Positions 47,501 to 59,047 of a DNA stretch of 64,000 nt are shown piece by piece; position 1 is the first letter of the stretch; each line of letters starts with the position of its first letter. A program made the translations under genes and the position numbers. Source of the stretch: Gamsiella multidivaricata. Taxonomy: Eukaryota; Mortierellomycota; Mortierellomycetes; Mortierellales; Mortierellaceae. Below the pieces are notes generated by a model. The model was not told where the DNA came from. It saw only the letters and a list, made by a program, of their open reading frames with translations, and did no database searches. The stretch spans positions 1-64,000 of the forward strand of contig NW_026251745.1 of assembly GCF_025024155.1 (NCBI RefSeq), in the 5' to 3' direction.

Positions 47501-48495
47501 CTTCTTTCCCTCCGCTTCCCTTATGGGCTATCCTACTGCGACAAGTTGTCCACTGGTATCTGCTATGAACCTGATGCACGTCTCAGATGAAAAGAACGTT
47601 GCATGTCATTGCATTGGCCACTCTCGTGTGTTATTCTTGGTGAAACGATTATTTTTCCTTGTACTCCCGTGTGTGTCACGGCTTAGCTCTGCTTTGGGTA
47701 AAACGAGGAGGGTCCCCACCCCTCTCTCCTGGCCCCTCATGCAGATGCACAAATTACACATATTCACACACGATCAATCTGGATCGGCGATCCATAGGAC
47801 GATATCCGATTTTCAAATGGCGAGACCACTTTATTACTTGGGTGGGCGATAAACGAGACACCATTGGCCCGGTGCGCTCCACCTGTACGTGCCTTTATTT
47901 ATCGCCTTTCAACACCCATCACTCTTTATTCTTATTTGATGCGTCCGCCGCAGCGACCCCTGTGCCATTCTTGAACGCACGTACTCTTTGACGCTTTTTG
48001 CGTTGTGTACATGGATAGGTACATTCGTAATCTTTCCCCCCTCCCCTTCCCCCCTCCCCCCTATGTTCACCAGAGATGAAATGCTTTTTTATGTGCACGA
48101 ACCAATGCAGAGCATGGAGATGATGAAAAATTGCTCTCAAAGCGCAGCCCATCAATGATTAACGTTCTCGTTCTCTTGCATAATGCGTTTCACGCTTTGT
48201 GTTCTAATGGACGCATCCCGTATTCCTCATTAATAAAGCGAGCATTAAAAAAAAGAGGGGTAAGGCAGGTTATCACGACGGCAGCGGCAGCAGCCAGGAA
48301 CCAACTACGACAAATATAGACTATCCTTCTCTCACACAACCTCCTCGCTGACCCATTATAACCATATTGCACCTGACAGGTTCTTAAAACGTCCACTCGA
48401 CCGTACAAGACAAGGCCAACTTCGAGCGACAGCTTTTCCTTTTGGGCTCTCCGATTCCGAGTGGTTACATCGAATCTTTGTCAGTGACCGACACT
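44519..48495. other. 4-kb stretch without a supported gene, upstream of C2H2 copy B
   Basis: Includes the 3' end of seven-helix copy B, poly-T runs (44565-44582; 45064-45084), a hexamer-like repeat at 45823-45876, and from about 46890 to 47400 a long pyrimidine-rich leader. A GTAAGT at 47473 and a CTGACAG near 48379 could bound a 5'-leader intron of C2H2 copy B. No kinase remnant corresponding to the left arm of the duplication was recognised. Confidence 0.5.
45823..45876. repeat. Imperfect 6-bp tandem repeat (tagtca/tggtca)
   Basis: About nine units of tagtca, tggcca, taatca and tggtca. One plus frame reads SHGHSHNHSHGHGYSHG and then runs to TGA at 45931. An in-frame stop lies just upstream and no fitting acceptor is present, so a microsatellite is more likely than an exon. 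Confidence 0.7.
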
Positions 48496-51400
48496 ATGGC
48501 TGATAGCACCAGTAAGTTTGCAAAAAAAGGCAAGGTACCAGTGCCATGCATAATGCAAGATAACGCCCATGTGAGCGTTATGTTTAATCGATGGTGCATG
48601 CAACGAAAATCCTGGGACCCCCTTGATGTCGACTCAAATACCCACGCTTTTCTAATTGCTGTTACAAACCTCATCTTCTCACCCCTTCCTTTGTTTCTCT
48701 GCTCCTTCACCTCTTCATTCCTTTCACAACAGCAACCGCAGAGGGATCCACGGCCATGGATGTCACCCCTGCATTCAGCACAAGCAAGGTCGACAATCAT
48801 TTTTCGAGCGAGCGTGCCTCGGCGGACCAGCCAGACCCGTCCATGGAGGATCCAGTCTCAGATGATACCGAGATAGCAACTCCCATTATCCTAGCTTCAC
48901 ACAATGCTTCACCCATCCCCTACAAAGGAGCCAAGAACAACGTCATGCTTGGAGCGACACCCATGACACACCCACTCTCCATGCACCCAGAAAGCAGCTC
49001 TCTGCATCACTTCCAGACCGTTGGCAACTCTGTTTACACACATACTAACCCTGCTTATATCCACGCAGGCCTGGGTCCCACTTCCAATCCTGATTCGCCC
49101 AGCTACTCCACATTAACGGTCCCCAGCTCTGCGACCGCTGCATTCATGGCCATGCACGGTCATAATACCAGTCTGTACGAGCCACCCCGGCGAAACTCTG
49201 TCCCAACCCTGACGGCCGACCATGCAGAGCGCAAGCGAAAGATTTCCTCTGAAGAAAAAACGCTGCAGCGTCAAGCTTCATGGTCCAGTTTCTCCACTTC
49301 TTCCACCGCTATGGGCGGATTTCCAACTGCGCCTCTGTCTAACTTTCATCAGGTCAACTCTACGCACGTCGATCCCACTATGATGCACAGCTTCCGAACG
49401 TTTTCGCAGTCGCAGTCCACGCAGCACAGCCTCAGCAATGTCATGCCCTCGAGCACCAATTCGTCTGCGTACCCTTCTCCCATGCCCGAGAGCTTCCTGC
49501 CTGGATCTATGCTCAATATCATCAATTCATTCTCGAGCGACGACGTACCGTCTACAAGCGAGACCGGAGGGGTCAAGGCCAGGCGTAATAATTCGATCTG
49601 CTCGACGACAAGTATGTCTTCTACTGGAAGTACGTCGAATAACAAGCACCCGTGCAAATCTCCAAACTGCGGATGGAGTTTCAAGCGCTTTGAGCACTTG
49701 AAGAGGCATATGCTTGTCCACTCTAAGGAACGTTCCTTTGTCTGCGACTATGCAGGCTGCAACAAGTCCTTTAGTCGCTCCGACAACTTCTCGGCTCATC
49801 TCCGGACCCACTCAAAGAAGGGTCCAGACCATCGTCGCCGAAATGGTCGTGCCCTTGACAGCAGCTGCAACACTGATAGTATCGTCAAGCAGGAGACCCA
49901 CGATCTGGACCTAGATCTTTCCTCGAGTCCATGCGATCATCAAAGTGCCGAGTTGGGCTTTGGTCATCCTTCCAATGGATACGATTCTGCATCGATGAGC
50001 CAAGAGCCATCTGAATCTGGACACGACCGTTCACCAACAGCATCCCCTGGCAGCACACCTTACGGAAACACTCCCACGGCTAAGAAAGAAGAGTCCTCCA
50101 GCATAATACACTCTAGCGGCTACCAGTTTGGAAGCGGTGCGATGTATTCGTTGGACCCAATGGACCCTCTAAGCGGTATGGTCCCTCGCTTTGACACCAT
50201 CCGCCTGGACTTCAAATCGGTCGCACCTAGCGAAATCCACAAACAACACTCCGATGAAGATTCACATTCACAGACGCTACTGCCAGCTGGCAACTTCAAT
50301 CGTGAATCTCCTCATTCATCACCGATACCGCATTACGAGCAGTTCACATTCCCCTCGTCCATCTCGACCCACTTTATGCCAATGCTGCACGAAAGCTTTC
50401 CGATCAATCACAGGGGTCTGCATCAGAATCATTCGCTGCACCATCCACAAATTCATGACGCGACATCCTCGGGTCATTACTCGCCGTTACCCTCAGCCGA
50501 CTCTTCAGCGTCCTCGAGACACTCCATGCAGAATTCAGGCAGTCATTCAGAGCATGGATTCCAGTTCGCAAACACTGTTCACAGCATGGGATCTGACCCC
50601 CACTATCTTCCGACTTCGCCCATGAACGAGGACGGGCCAATGCAGCCTCTACAACAGCACTCCCAATTCCATCCTCACCCCCATCTTGACTTTTACGGCA
50701 CCAAGGTGGCCAACTCTCAGCTATTGCATCATCCATTCCCGTCCCTCCACCCTCCCTCGCCCGCAGCGTTGCTGCCTCATCCGCTAATGTCCACCTCTGC
50801 CTTTTCTACACCTGGACTAAATGATTCGCTCTACTCATCTTCGCCTACACTCGTTTCTGCATCTTCGAGCCTTCCTGGACCGCGAGGTAAGGAGTCTGTT
50901 CCTCTCTGTAATACTTCAGCCTCTCCTCTACACCCTCGGCAATCCTTCCAGCAAGATGAAATTTCCACGCATACGTTTGCAGCTATTCCTGACCACGATA
51001 CCACCAAACTGTCACCCTCCCCTTTTGTAAAAGCAGAGGCGAAAACAAAGACCTCTACGGCCTCAGAAGAGAGCACAGCAGAAGATGCCGACCCAACCAT
51101 TCAGTACTATCCCAGTACCATTTTGCTATCCCCTCAGTTTTCATATCTGGCCATGTTGGGGGCCTCGCCTTCGGCTAGCTCCACATCTACACCCAAGGCT
51201 ATACAGGAGCAGCAGCAGCTCTCGACGTCATCCTCTTCTACCTCCATATTTTCTTCCTTGTCATCCTCATCTTCGTCCTCATCGCTGACGAGCCTTTCTG
51301 ATCCAGGCACTCCAAACCCCGCCAGCATGAGCAGCCCCGGCGACAGCAACAGGAACAGCGCAACGAAAGCACCATCTACTACCATCCATTCGTCCTCTGA

Positions 51401-52198
51401 TCTGACGATACTGACACCCACGTTGGCATCACAGCGTCACTACCCTTTGCCCTCTATGATGAGGGTACTTTCAACTGGCAGTGATCGTGCTGAATCCGCA
51501 CCTTACGCTTCACCCTCGCCATCGTCGTTCACAGCGCAGTACTTGGACACTCACTATATGTCTTCTTGCCCATCTTTGACCACCTTTCCGGATTATTTCT
51601 CGATCGGCTCCATTGACAAGACAGCCACGACCAATTCCGACAACGCCCTCAACGGTAATCCAAGCACCGCGGCCTTAGCTAACGGCGCCACCACCATGAC
51701 CGGCAGCACCGGTACCGCTAACGGCATCAACACCACCACCAGCAGTGGTAGCAGCAGTAACAGTAGTAAGCATGGAGGCTCTGGTAAGCACCATACGTGC
51801 TCTGTGATCGGCTGCTCAAAGCGTTTCAAGCGACTTGAGCACTTGAAGCGGCACATCAAGACCCATACCCTGGAAAGACCCTTCAGCTGTCCCTATCCCA
51901 CCTGTACGAAACGGTTCTCGCGCTCCGACAACTTGGGTAAGTCAAAGAAATCCTATGGTGGCCCTTTTCCTCGCTTGCTCCCTCTCCCTCCCTCCCCCCC
52001 CCCGATAAGAGTAAGAGCTGCTACATTTGGGATTCATGTGCTAAAGTCTGACATTGCCACTTTTCTATACTCGCTATTATAGCGCAACACGTCAAGACAC
52101 ATCAGAGACAACAGAGCAAGCTGCAAATGAAGCACCGGAGCCAGTCGCAGGCACAGGCACATGCACATGCGCCAGCACAACAGGAACAGACAGTTTAG
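48496..52198 (+). CDS. C2H2 transcription factor with two separated finger pairs (copy B)
   Basis: 1111 aa, exons 48496..48511 (only five codons plus one base: MADST), 48733..51936, 52083..52198. Pair 1 (about residues 300-355) contains [20 protein letters not shown] and [17 protein letters not shown]. Pair 2 near the end contains [20 protein letters not shown] and [17 protein letters not shown]; the final intron falls inside the last finger at the same phase as in copy A. The middle is Ser/Pro/His-rich with [13 protein letters not shown] and [11 protein letters not shown], both matched in copy A, so homology covers the whole protein. A downstream ATG at 48756 (MDVTPAF) would work if the tiny first exon is not used. 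Predicted nuclear regulator; targets unknown. Confidence 0.9.
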
Positions 52199-53160
52199 AT
52201 CAGCACGCGCGCATCGCTCTCTCACTCTTGGTATTATTTATGTGAACTCTTCTTTTTTATATACATATATATATTCTTGGAGACTGGCTCTTGTAACAGA
52301 CCATATCATCTTTGAGATTATTTCTCCATTTTATGAATTGTTGTTTGTGAATGCTGTACCTTTTTTTTCGTACTAAAATCCATAGACGCTTGCCAGTTTA
52401 AGCAACACTATAGCCTTTTTTTTCCCCCTCGATTTGCTTATTTTGCTTCGCTTTCCCACCCCACAAACACACAATAATATTTAACACAGTCGAATTTGGC
52501 TGTCTTCAACAGATATGTGTTCAACAATCCTATGTGCTATCTTGTTCGTGTGCAAATGACATAAATGGGTAAAGATATGAAGAAGCAACGCCTCCTGGAA
52601 GAACAGGTGCCGCAGTTGAAATGCCCATGTGGGATGAATAGGCTGGAGACTGGTTCTTACCAGAGCATTCGACGGTAAGAAAAAAAAAGCGGGGAGGATC
52701 TGCGGCTCTCAGAGTGTCCCCACATTGTTCACCGCGTTGCCCATGGGCCACAAGGCCCTGATTTCTGCGGCAGGGACCTGCATTTTACTGCGGGTCGAGC
52801 GGAATGTACAGGATTGTCTGTGCCAAGAGAGGGCGTAGTCAAACTGTTTTGACAGTCTACCCTTCCCCGACAGCCTTGCAACGTGTTGCCCCTGAAAGTA
52901 AAGCGGGTTCAGATTGACAACTTTGGGGATTAGCCTAACTCAGACAGGACAGAGGCAGACTAAATGGAGCGACTCTTCCCATTCCGTTCTTTATTGTCGT
53001 ACAAATAGGATGACACAGGAAGGAGAAATAACTCACTTTTCTAAAGGCGATGCTTTTTTTACGGTTTGTAGAGCCGATAACGAGTGTCAATTGACTATTC
53101 ATCGCCACCGCCACCGTGTGCAGTGCACAGCAGTTAATTACACATGGCGTAGCAAATTGT
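52199..53160. other. Gene-free stretch
   Basis: 3' flank of C2H2 copy B (AT-rich) and upstream region of the small coiled-coil gene. No supported ORF. Confidence 0.5.
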
Positions 53161-53168
53161 TATAAAAG
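53161..53168 (+). promoter_or_regulatory. TATA box of the small His-rich gene
   Basis: tataaaag lies 130 bp before the ATG at 53291 and 250 bp before the ATG at 53411. In other genes here the box lies 104-135 bp before the start, which keeps the upstream ATG in play. Confidence 0.6.
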
Positions 53169-53410
53169 CATCGCATTTCTCGTCCAGTACCACTTTTTCT
53201 TCTTCATTTCAATAACACGCTCACTACCGATCAAGAACCAATACCAAGAATCGCTCCGCACATTTACTATAGCTGCAAAACTCACATTCTATGCACTCAA
53301 CCCCCCGGCGACAACTTTCAGCCAACACGAATATTGAACAATCTCAAAAACAACGACGACAACGCAACAGCACTCACCACCGTACTATTACACAGACCGT
53401 GCACCCAACC

Positions 53411-53866
53411 ATGTCCGATTACACATTCACCCTTCCGGATGAAGAGCGCCGTCTCCCCAACAACCACCATGGCCGCCGGGAGGTCCATGGCCATGAGAGT
53501 CATGCGTTCTCTGCTGAGGAGCTGACCATGAGGCTCCAGAAGTTGGAGCAAGAACAGGAGCGATACCATCACCAACACCACGAGTCCCATCACTCTCGAC
53601 TCCATGGCCCTGTGGTGCAGATCGATGCCGACCTTCATAAGCGTACCCAGGAAACACTCCATGAAATTTTGGAGCGACTGGAGCGACGAAAGCACGAGAA
53701 CAGCTTTCTGCAGAACGACGCGAGCGTGGTCCCGGGAATGGAGGATAACGGCACAGGACGGCTGAGACACGCGCAGAGATTGAACCCGAACGTGCTGAAG
53801 GAGGTCAGATCACATTCGCATAGCTTGCGACAGAGCCATGGCAATGCCAATCTACGGCATAGCTGA
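53411..53866 (+). CDS. Small His/Arg/Glu-rich coiled-coil protein, family unknown
   Basis: 151 aa, single exon. Not recognised. It starts MSDYTFTLPDEERRLPNN, has a helix AEELTMRLQKLEQEQERYHH with heptad spacing, a His-rich loop, a second amphipathic helix LHKRTQETLHEILERLERRK, and a basic His/Ser tail. It is highly charged and soluble, without a signal peptide or membrane helix. The ATG at 53411 has a strong CAACC context. An in-frame ATG at 53291 would add 40 low-complexity residues. The coding status is supported by length, codon regularity and a TATA box upstream. Possibly a stress or scaffold protein, but that is a guess. Confidence 0.65.
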   Translation: MSDYTFTLPDEERRLPNNHHGRREVHGHESHAFSAEELTMRLQKLEQEQERYHHQHHESHHSRLHGPVVQIDADLHKRTQETLHEILERLERRKHENSFLQNDASVVPGMEDNGTGRLRHAQRLNPNVLKEVRSHSHSLRQSHGNANLRHS

Positions 53867-54587
53867 CAGGAAGAGTAAAGAGCAGGACACTTGAACGGAC
53901 AAGAAGAAAAGAAAAAAAAAGTTAGCACTGTCGACAACAAACCGCCAAGACAAAAAAAAATCAAAGCCGACATCGACAAGCATGCGCATTTTTTCGACCG
54001 AATCATCGACACCACGCATATACGCTGGAAAAGGATGCTTCGCGCTGCGCCTTCCCATCATAGTAGGAGTCATGAGTATCCGACTGAGCCAGGATCGACA
54101 AATCGATACCTGTCCGAATGGCTATTTTTTTTACCGACTCTGAAAACCGAAAGGAGCATCGGCCAGGACAAGGAGATCATCTACAGCGAACATGGAGTAA
54201 ATATTTCTCTTCCATTACACGCCCATTATCCATTCCCCTTCTCCCTTCACCCTTCGCCGATCCCGCAAGCGTACATAGCATCTGTCCCGACTCCATTTCT
54301 CTCTCTCCCTCTGCACTTTTGGGAGCGATTGAGGACTCAAAGAATCTGAATTTGAATAAAAAAGGACATAAAGCAGTGTTCTGTTTCAAACTAATATCTG
54401 ATTCGCGTTCGTTTGTCTCACTCGAGATGTTCATCCCTATAAATTGAAAATCGTCTTTGCAGATCAACTCCTCCCCCCATCCACACTCTCGTCAGTCACC
54501 CTTTCCCCCCCACATTCATCGAATCGAAGCACAGTCATAACAAACGATAAACAAACAAAGCAAAGGGAACAAAAGAACAACAAAAAC
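53867..54587. other. Gene-free stretch
   Basis: 3' flank of the small coiled-coil gene and former promoter of the broken alcohol dehydrogenase. A CCCTATAAATTG box is seen at about 54435-54446. Confidence 0.5.
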
Positions 54588-55255
54588 ATGTCCTCCAGTA
54601 ACGAAGTCAAGGTCTGCGGAGACAAATCGATCCTGGGCTGGGCGGCCACACCAGGCTGCAAGGGCACTCTTCAAAAGTGGAGCTATCACTTGGAGAGCAC
54701 GAGGTCGAAATCGACCTTTTTTTCCTTTTGCTTACACACACGTGGCTTGTATCTCTTCTATTTGTTCTCTGTCGACCCCTGAGGGGACCTGGCGTCAATA
54801 AAAAAAAAAGGCAGCATCCATTTCTCGACCGAGGGATGGGTCTCCTTAAACGTCCTGCGATTCCCCGGCAGGAGATCGTCGGCACGGTCGCCGCACGTGG
54901 GGACAAGACCGACCACCAGATCGGGGACCGCGTTGGAGTCGGATACCTCGCGTCATCCTGCCGCGGAACGGGTGGTGATGATCTTTGTGAATGGTGCAAA
55001 AAGGACGAGGGCCGTTTCTGTCCCAAGAAGTTCGTGACGTTCGACTCACCTTACCAGGGTGGCCGTGGAGGGATCAGTGAGGGTGGATTCGTGGATCGAA
55101 TCCGGGTTTATGATGATTTTGCGTTTAAGAGTAAGTGAGGATAGGGTTTGATTTGTTTCTATTATTGCGTGTAAATAAACGTTGTAGGAATGTGTTGTGT
55201 TCATTATTTTACGTGTAATTGGTCTTTTCAGTTCCGATGAGAGGGAATTCCATGA
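54588..55255 (+). pseudogene. Broken zinc-dependent alcohol dehydrogenase (YjgB/CAD-type)
   Basis: Medium-chain dehydrogenase remnant. Piece 1 (54588 to about 54715) begins MSSSNEVKVCGDKSILGWAA and runs to KWSYH. The expected LGEHEVEID follows only in another frame, so there is a frameshift near 54689. The exon that should carry the catalytic-zinc Cys (CGxCHSD) is absent, replaced by low-complexity DNA. Piece 2 (54815..55130) continues with FLDRGMGLLKRPAIPRQEIVGTV, where the family's GHE zinc ligand has become RQE, then GDRVGVGYLASSC, Cys residues of the structural zinc site, and GGFVDRIRVYDDFAFKS. After a GT-AG intron (55131-55231) only two residues (IP) fit, and the whole NAD-binding half is missing. 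Nonfunctional as an enzyme. It sits directly before the monooxygenase array. Confidence 0.82.
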
Positions 55256-55752
55256 AGATTATTGTAAAAAGCTTGGTTCTACGGCGAATGCTTGATGCGA
55301 CGAATAAAAACCAATGGTCCGTATTGTCTTGGTTATTACCGAGGATAAAGGATGAATCCAACTCGACTGCATAAGAAATGGTGCTTCGCCCAGACAGACG
55401 CAGGCCGGTCCTTTCGTATGCTTTTGTTATCATCCGCCTCTTTCTGCTGCAGAACATACAAGGAATGCACGAAGGAAGACTGCCGAAAAAATCAAGAGAG
55501 CATAAACGCTGTTCACCTTTATTCGTAGTAGGACAATGGTCACCATGACATGATCTTCGATCAAGCGACGCGCGTCTTCATCGTCTTCTTCCATTCCTCT
55601 GCTTCCTGTCTTCCCCGCCTTCCTTCGGAAGTCATGGCTCTCGACGGAGACGAGGGTTTCTACTCGGATACATTTCTATTTTCGTGTTAAACTACGACTG
55701 CGCTGGGCTTGTCACACACGCCGCACTGTGACCATCTTGTCATACGCCTTTG
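55256..55752. other. Gene-free stretch
   Basis: Between the dehydrogenase remnant and the first monooxygenase. No dehydrogenase C-terminal sequence was recognised on either strand. Confidence 0.5.
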
Positions 55753-55760
55753 TATTTAAA
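55753..55760 (+). promoter_or_regulatory. TATA-like box of monooxygenase 1
   Basis: tatttaaa lies 111 bp before the ATG at 55871, matching the spacing of other TATA boxes in the window. Confidence 0.5.
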
Positions 55761-55870
55761 CGTTAACCACCTTTACCTTTTCTTTCGCACGCTTTCTATC
55801 CTCGCCCGCCTTCCATCTCTACCTCTACACACACACATACACGCAATATCAAAGCACAAAGGACAACAGG

Positions 55871-58121
55871 ATGGCGACTATTCAACACCCCACAAAGTCC
55901 ACAGAGATCCCCGTACTCATCAGCGGTGCGGGGCCTGTGGGGACCATGGCAGCGATCATGCTCACACGCCTCGGCATCCCCTGCAGGCTGATCGAACGCG
56001 AACGAACTGTCTCGACAATGTCCAAGGCCCTTTCAATGCACGCCCGCACACTCGAGATCCTGGAACAAACAGGTCTCATCGACCGGTTTCTGATTGAGGG
56101 TCACCCGATCTCTCACTTCAACATCTACTTCAACGGCGTCCTCTCGGTCTTCCCGGGTCTGGTTAACAGTATTTCCCATTACAATTATGCGCTCTTCCTG
56201 GAGCAGATCAAGACCACGAGTATCCTGCATGAGGAGCTTGAGAGCCGGGGCGTTAAGATCGATCGCGGCTGGGAGCTCATGGATACTAAGGTCGTGAAAG
56301 AGGGTGAGAAATCGTGGGTCGAGACGACGATTCGAAGGGCATTGGATGGAGACAATATCAGGGCGACGGAGAGCAAGGTCCTGGGAGTGGTCGAACTGGA
56401 CGCTGAGCAGGCTGGCAAGGAGTACGAGAGTGAGGTGATCCGATCCGAGTATTTGATCGCCGCAGATGGCGGCAAATCGGTGGTCCGTCATAAAGTCCAC
56501 ATTCGCTTCCCGGGCAGAACACTGGAGAACAATGTCATTCTGTTCGATGGCAACGTGGAGACAGATCTAGACTTGAGTAATATCACGTAAGAGCGTTTCG
56601 CCCTTATTATCGTTTTTTTTTCCTTCGGTCTACAGGTTACTGCATTCTTGTCAGAAACTGAACATCACAGCTTCTCTTTCTCACTTTCTTTTATTTTTCT
56701 CTTTTCTACAGGGTGATCAATGGACGGAACAACCAGACTATGAACGTGTTTCCGTTGAGCGACGGACAAGTTCGAGTTATGGTTGACGGCAGCGATCTGG
56801 ACCCGACACAGGAACTCACGGAGGAGGCATTCCAGAAGATCGCACAGGCAGCGGCCACGCCCGCAAAATTCTTGGTCAAGAGCACGTCCTGGCTGACATT
56901 CTACAAAGTGAACGAGCGTCAGGCTGCCTCGTTCTCGTACAAGAACAGAGTCTTTTTGGCGGGCGATGCAGCCCATGTGCATTCACCTGCTGGCGGACAG
57001 GGCATGAATTTGGGATTGCAAGGTAGCCATTTGGTTCCTGAGCAGCCGATGCTGATGAGTGATGACGATGATGTTGATTGACATTCCGTCCTCCGGTCAT
57101 TAAATAGATGCCTACAACCTGACCTGGAAAATGGCATTGGTCCTCAACCGCCTTGCTGACCCCAAACTGTTGGAGACATATGAGAATGAGAGGGCACCCG
57201 TGGCGAGCAATGTTATCAAGATGTCCGCGGCCATGTTCGCGACAGGGTTCTCGCGGCAATTGATGAGAAGAATTGTTCGAAAGGCCATTACCTCATTCGC
57301 CTCGGTCCTCATCCGCTTTGTCAGAGTTCCCTCTGGCACGGTCTCCATGGTATGTAACAAACTCTAGGCGACTTTGTTTTGCATGTTTGGAACATGGCAT
57401 GGGCGGCAACTCTAATAAACGCGTTTTTGTTCTATAGCTGACGATCAGGTACTACGAAAACATGATCAACCAGCATCATAAAACCCAGGCTGTGCCAGCA
57501 GAGGAGTTCCAGGTCGGTCAACGCGCTCACGATGGCCCTCTGGTCAGAGTCCTGGCTGGTGGTCAACAGAGCGGCGAGACGATCCGTCTGCACCAGCTCA
57601 TTACTGGACCAGGCACCTTCCACATCCTTGTTTTCACTTCAGACATGCTCAGTGTTACCACCTCTATCTCCAAAAAGACTGGCAGCCATCACATCGCCCT
57701 TACGAACGAGACACAGTTGAAGAAGGATATCGAGCACCGTCTTCAAGAATGGCGCGCCAAGTGGGCCTTTGGGACCCATCGCTTCCAACAAGAGCAAGCA
57801 CAACTAAAAGAGAAGAGACCTCTGTTCAGTGTCCATGTCATCGGCGCCTTGTCCGAGACCCTTTCCGGACCACAATTTGTCGATCCATCCAAGATCAAAG
57901 CGGACTCGTTGTCTTCAAAGGAGGAGGGTGAGGGCAGACTGTATTTTGACGACTCGAGGACCTTGCATGAGAGGTATGGCGTTCCTGTGAAGGCGGGACC
58001 CGGAGCCATTGTGGTCATCCGCCCTGATTCGCACGTGGGCTATAGAGTGCAAGGCGCTGGTGAGCAGGCATGGCAGGATGTAGATGAGTACCTGCACTCG
58101 ATCTTCAATACGCGTCCTTGA
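55871..58121 (+). CDS. FAD-dependent aromatic monooxygenase 1 (PheA/TfdB family)
   Basis: Flavoprotein hydroxylase, 650 aa, exons 55871..56586, 56712..57022, 57108..57349, 57438..58121. The N-terminal FAD fold has GAGPVGTMAA (19-28) with the following ERERTVS. The middle has the NAD(P)H/FAD signature AADGGKSVVRHK, and the second FAD motif is GDAAHVHSPAGGQGMNLG. The C-terminal 200 residues are the thioredoxin-like domain of phenol hydroxylase-type enzymes (LVFTSDMLS ... GPGAIVVIRPDSHVGYR). Family members hydroxylate phenols or polyketide-like aromatics with NADPH and O2; the substrate here is unknown. An AATAAA signal follows at 58130. First of three tandem paralogues. The third intron lies after GLQ-G, a different site from monooxygenase 2. 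Confidence 0.93.
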
Positions 58122-59047
58122 ATCAACTCAATAAACATGGACATTTGAATAGTTTCCAATATCAAAATTGCACTATGAAACTTATACGATGCTTCGTCAA
58201 GGTATGCATGATTGATTTTCCCGGTAAGAAGCGCTCCATGAAAGCTATCATGCATGATTGTGCAATGGTTCATTGACGGACCAAAGAATCAAGGATCAGG
58301 GATCGAAGAAAACCACCTCAGCCAAGAAGCCGATTGGCACCGTTAGTCGGGCTTCCCATGCTATAGACTTTTTATTTTTACTGGCGAAGCAATTGAGGCC
58401 CTAATGTGTACATGTCCGAGAAAGAAAGCTAGCAGAGAGACGCGTCTGGCGCAGACGTTCGGCCGGATCTGAGTTTATGCGCACTGCGCAGATAGGGATG
58501 GGGGTATCCCGTGGAGGATGACGCTCCAAAGTCGACAGCCGGCTAAAGACATTTCCGAGGATGAAATTCAATTCGAAATAAAGTGTAGGACTATAGCATG
58601 CCGCTGCCGATGACATGATTCAGTCGTGTATGGACGACATGCGCGAACTTTCTGTGAATGGTTTAACGCGACGCGGCATCTGCGGTGCCCGTCCTGCCGA
58701 TCACCCGTCCGTCCCCTCCATGCCCAGTCATATAACGGTCGCGGATGAGTGGAATAGAAAGAGACGTAGTGCAGTACCCACGCATGACAACCCAGAGACA
58801 TGGAGACGACACAAATCAGGCAATCCGCGAACAACGACTGACTCGATCGATTCATTCGTCAGCGGTGCGTGGGGTGTTCGAATACAAATACAGTGCCGTC
58901 TCCCCCGCACGAACCTCCAGTGTTTAATTTGTCTTCATCTTCTCACGTTTCCCCCCACAACAAACCAGCAACCAAAAACCCAAGCTTCACACTTTCATCA
59001 AGCAAGCATTCAGATACTCACCCGCCCCTAGTTCACAGTCCCCCAAA
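58122..59047. other. Intergenic region between monooxygenases 1 and 2
   Basis: 0.93 kb. It has an AATAAA just after the upstream stop and a weak catataac box near 58730. Chance ORFs only. Confidence 0.5.

Noticed and set aside
55090..55112. tRNA T-arm-like gtggatcgaatccgggtt
   Set aside because: Inside the coding remnant of the dehydrogenase; no acceptor or anticodon arms around it.
55209..55457. 82-aa minus-strand frame over the dehydrogenase 3' flank
   Set aside because: Antisense of decayed sequence without any family signal.
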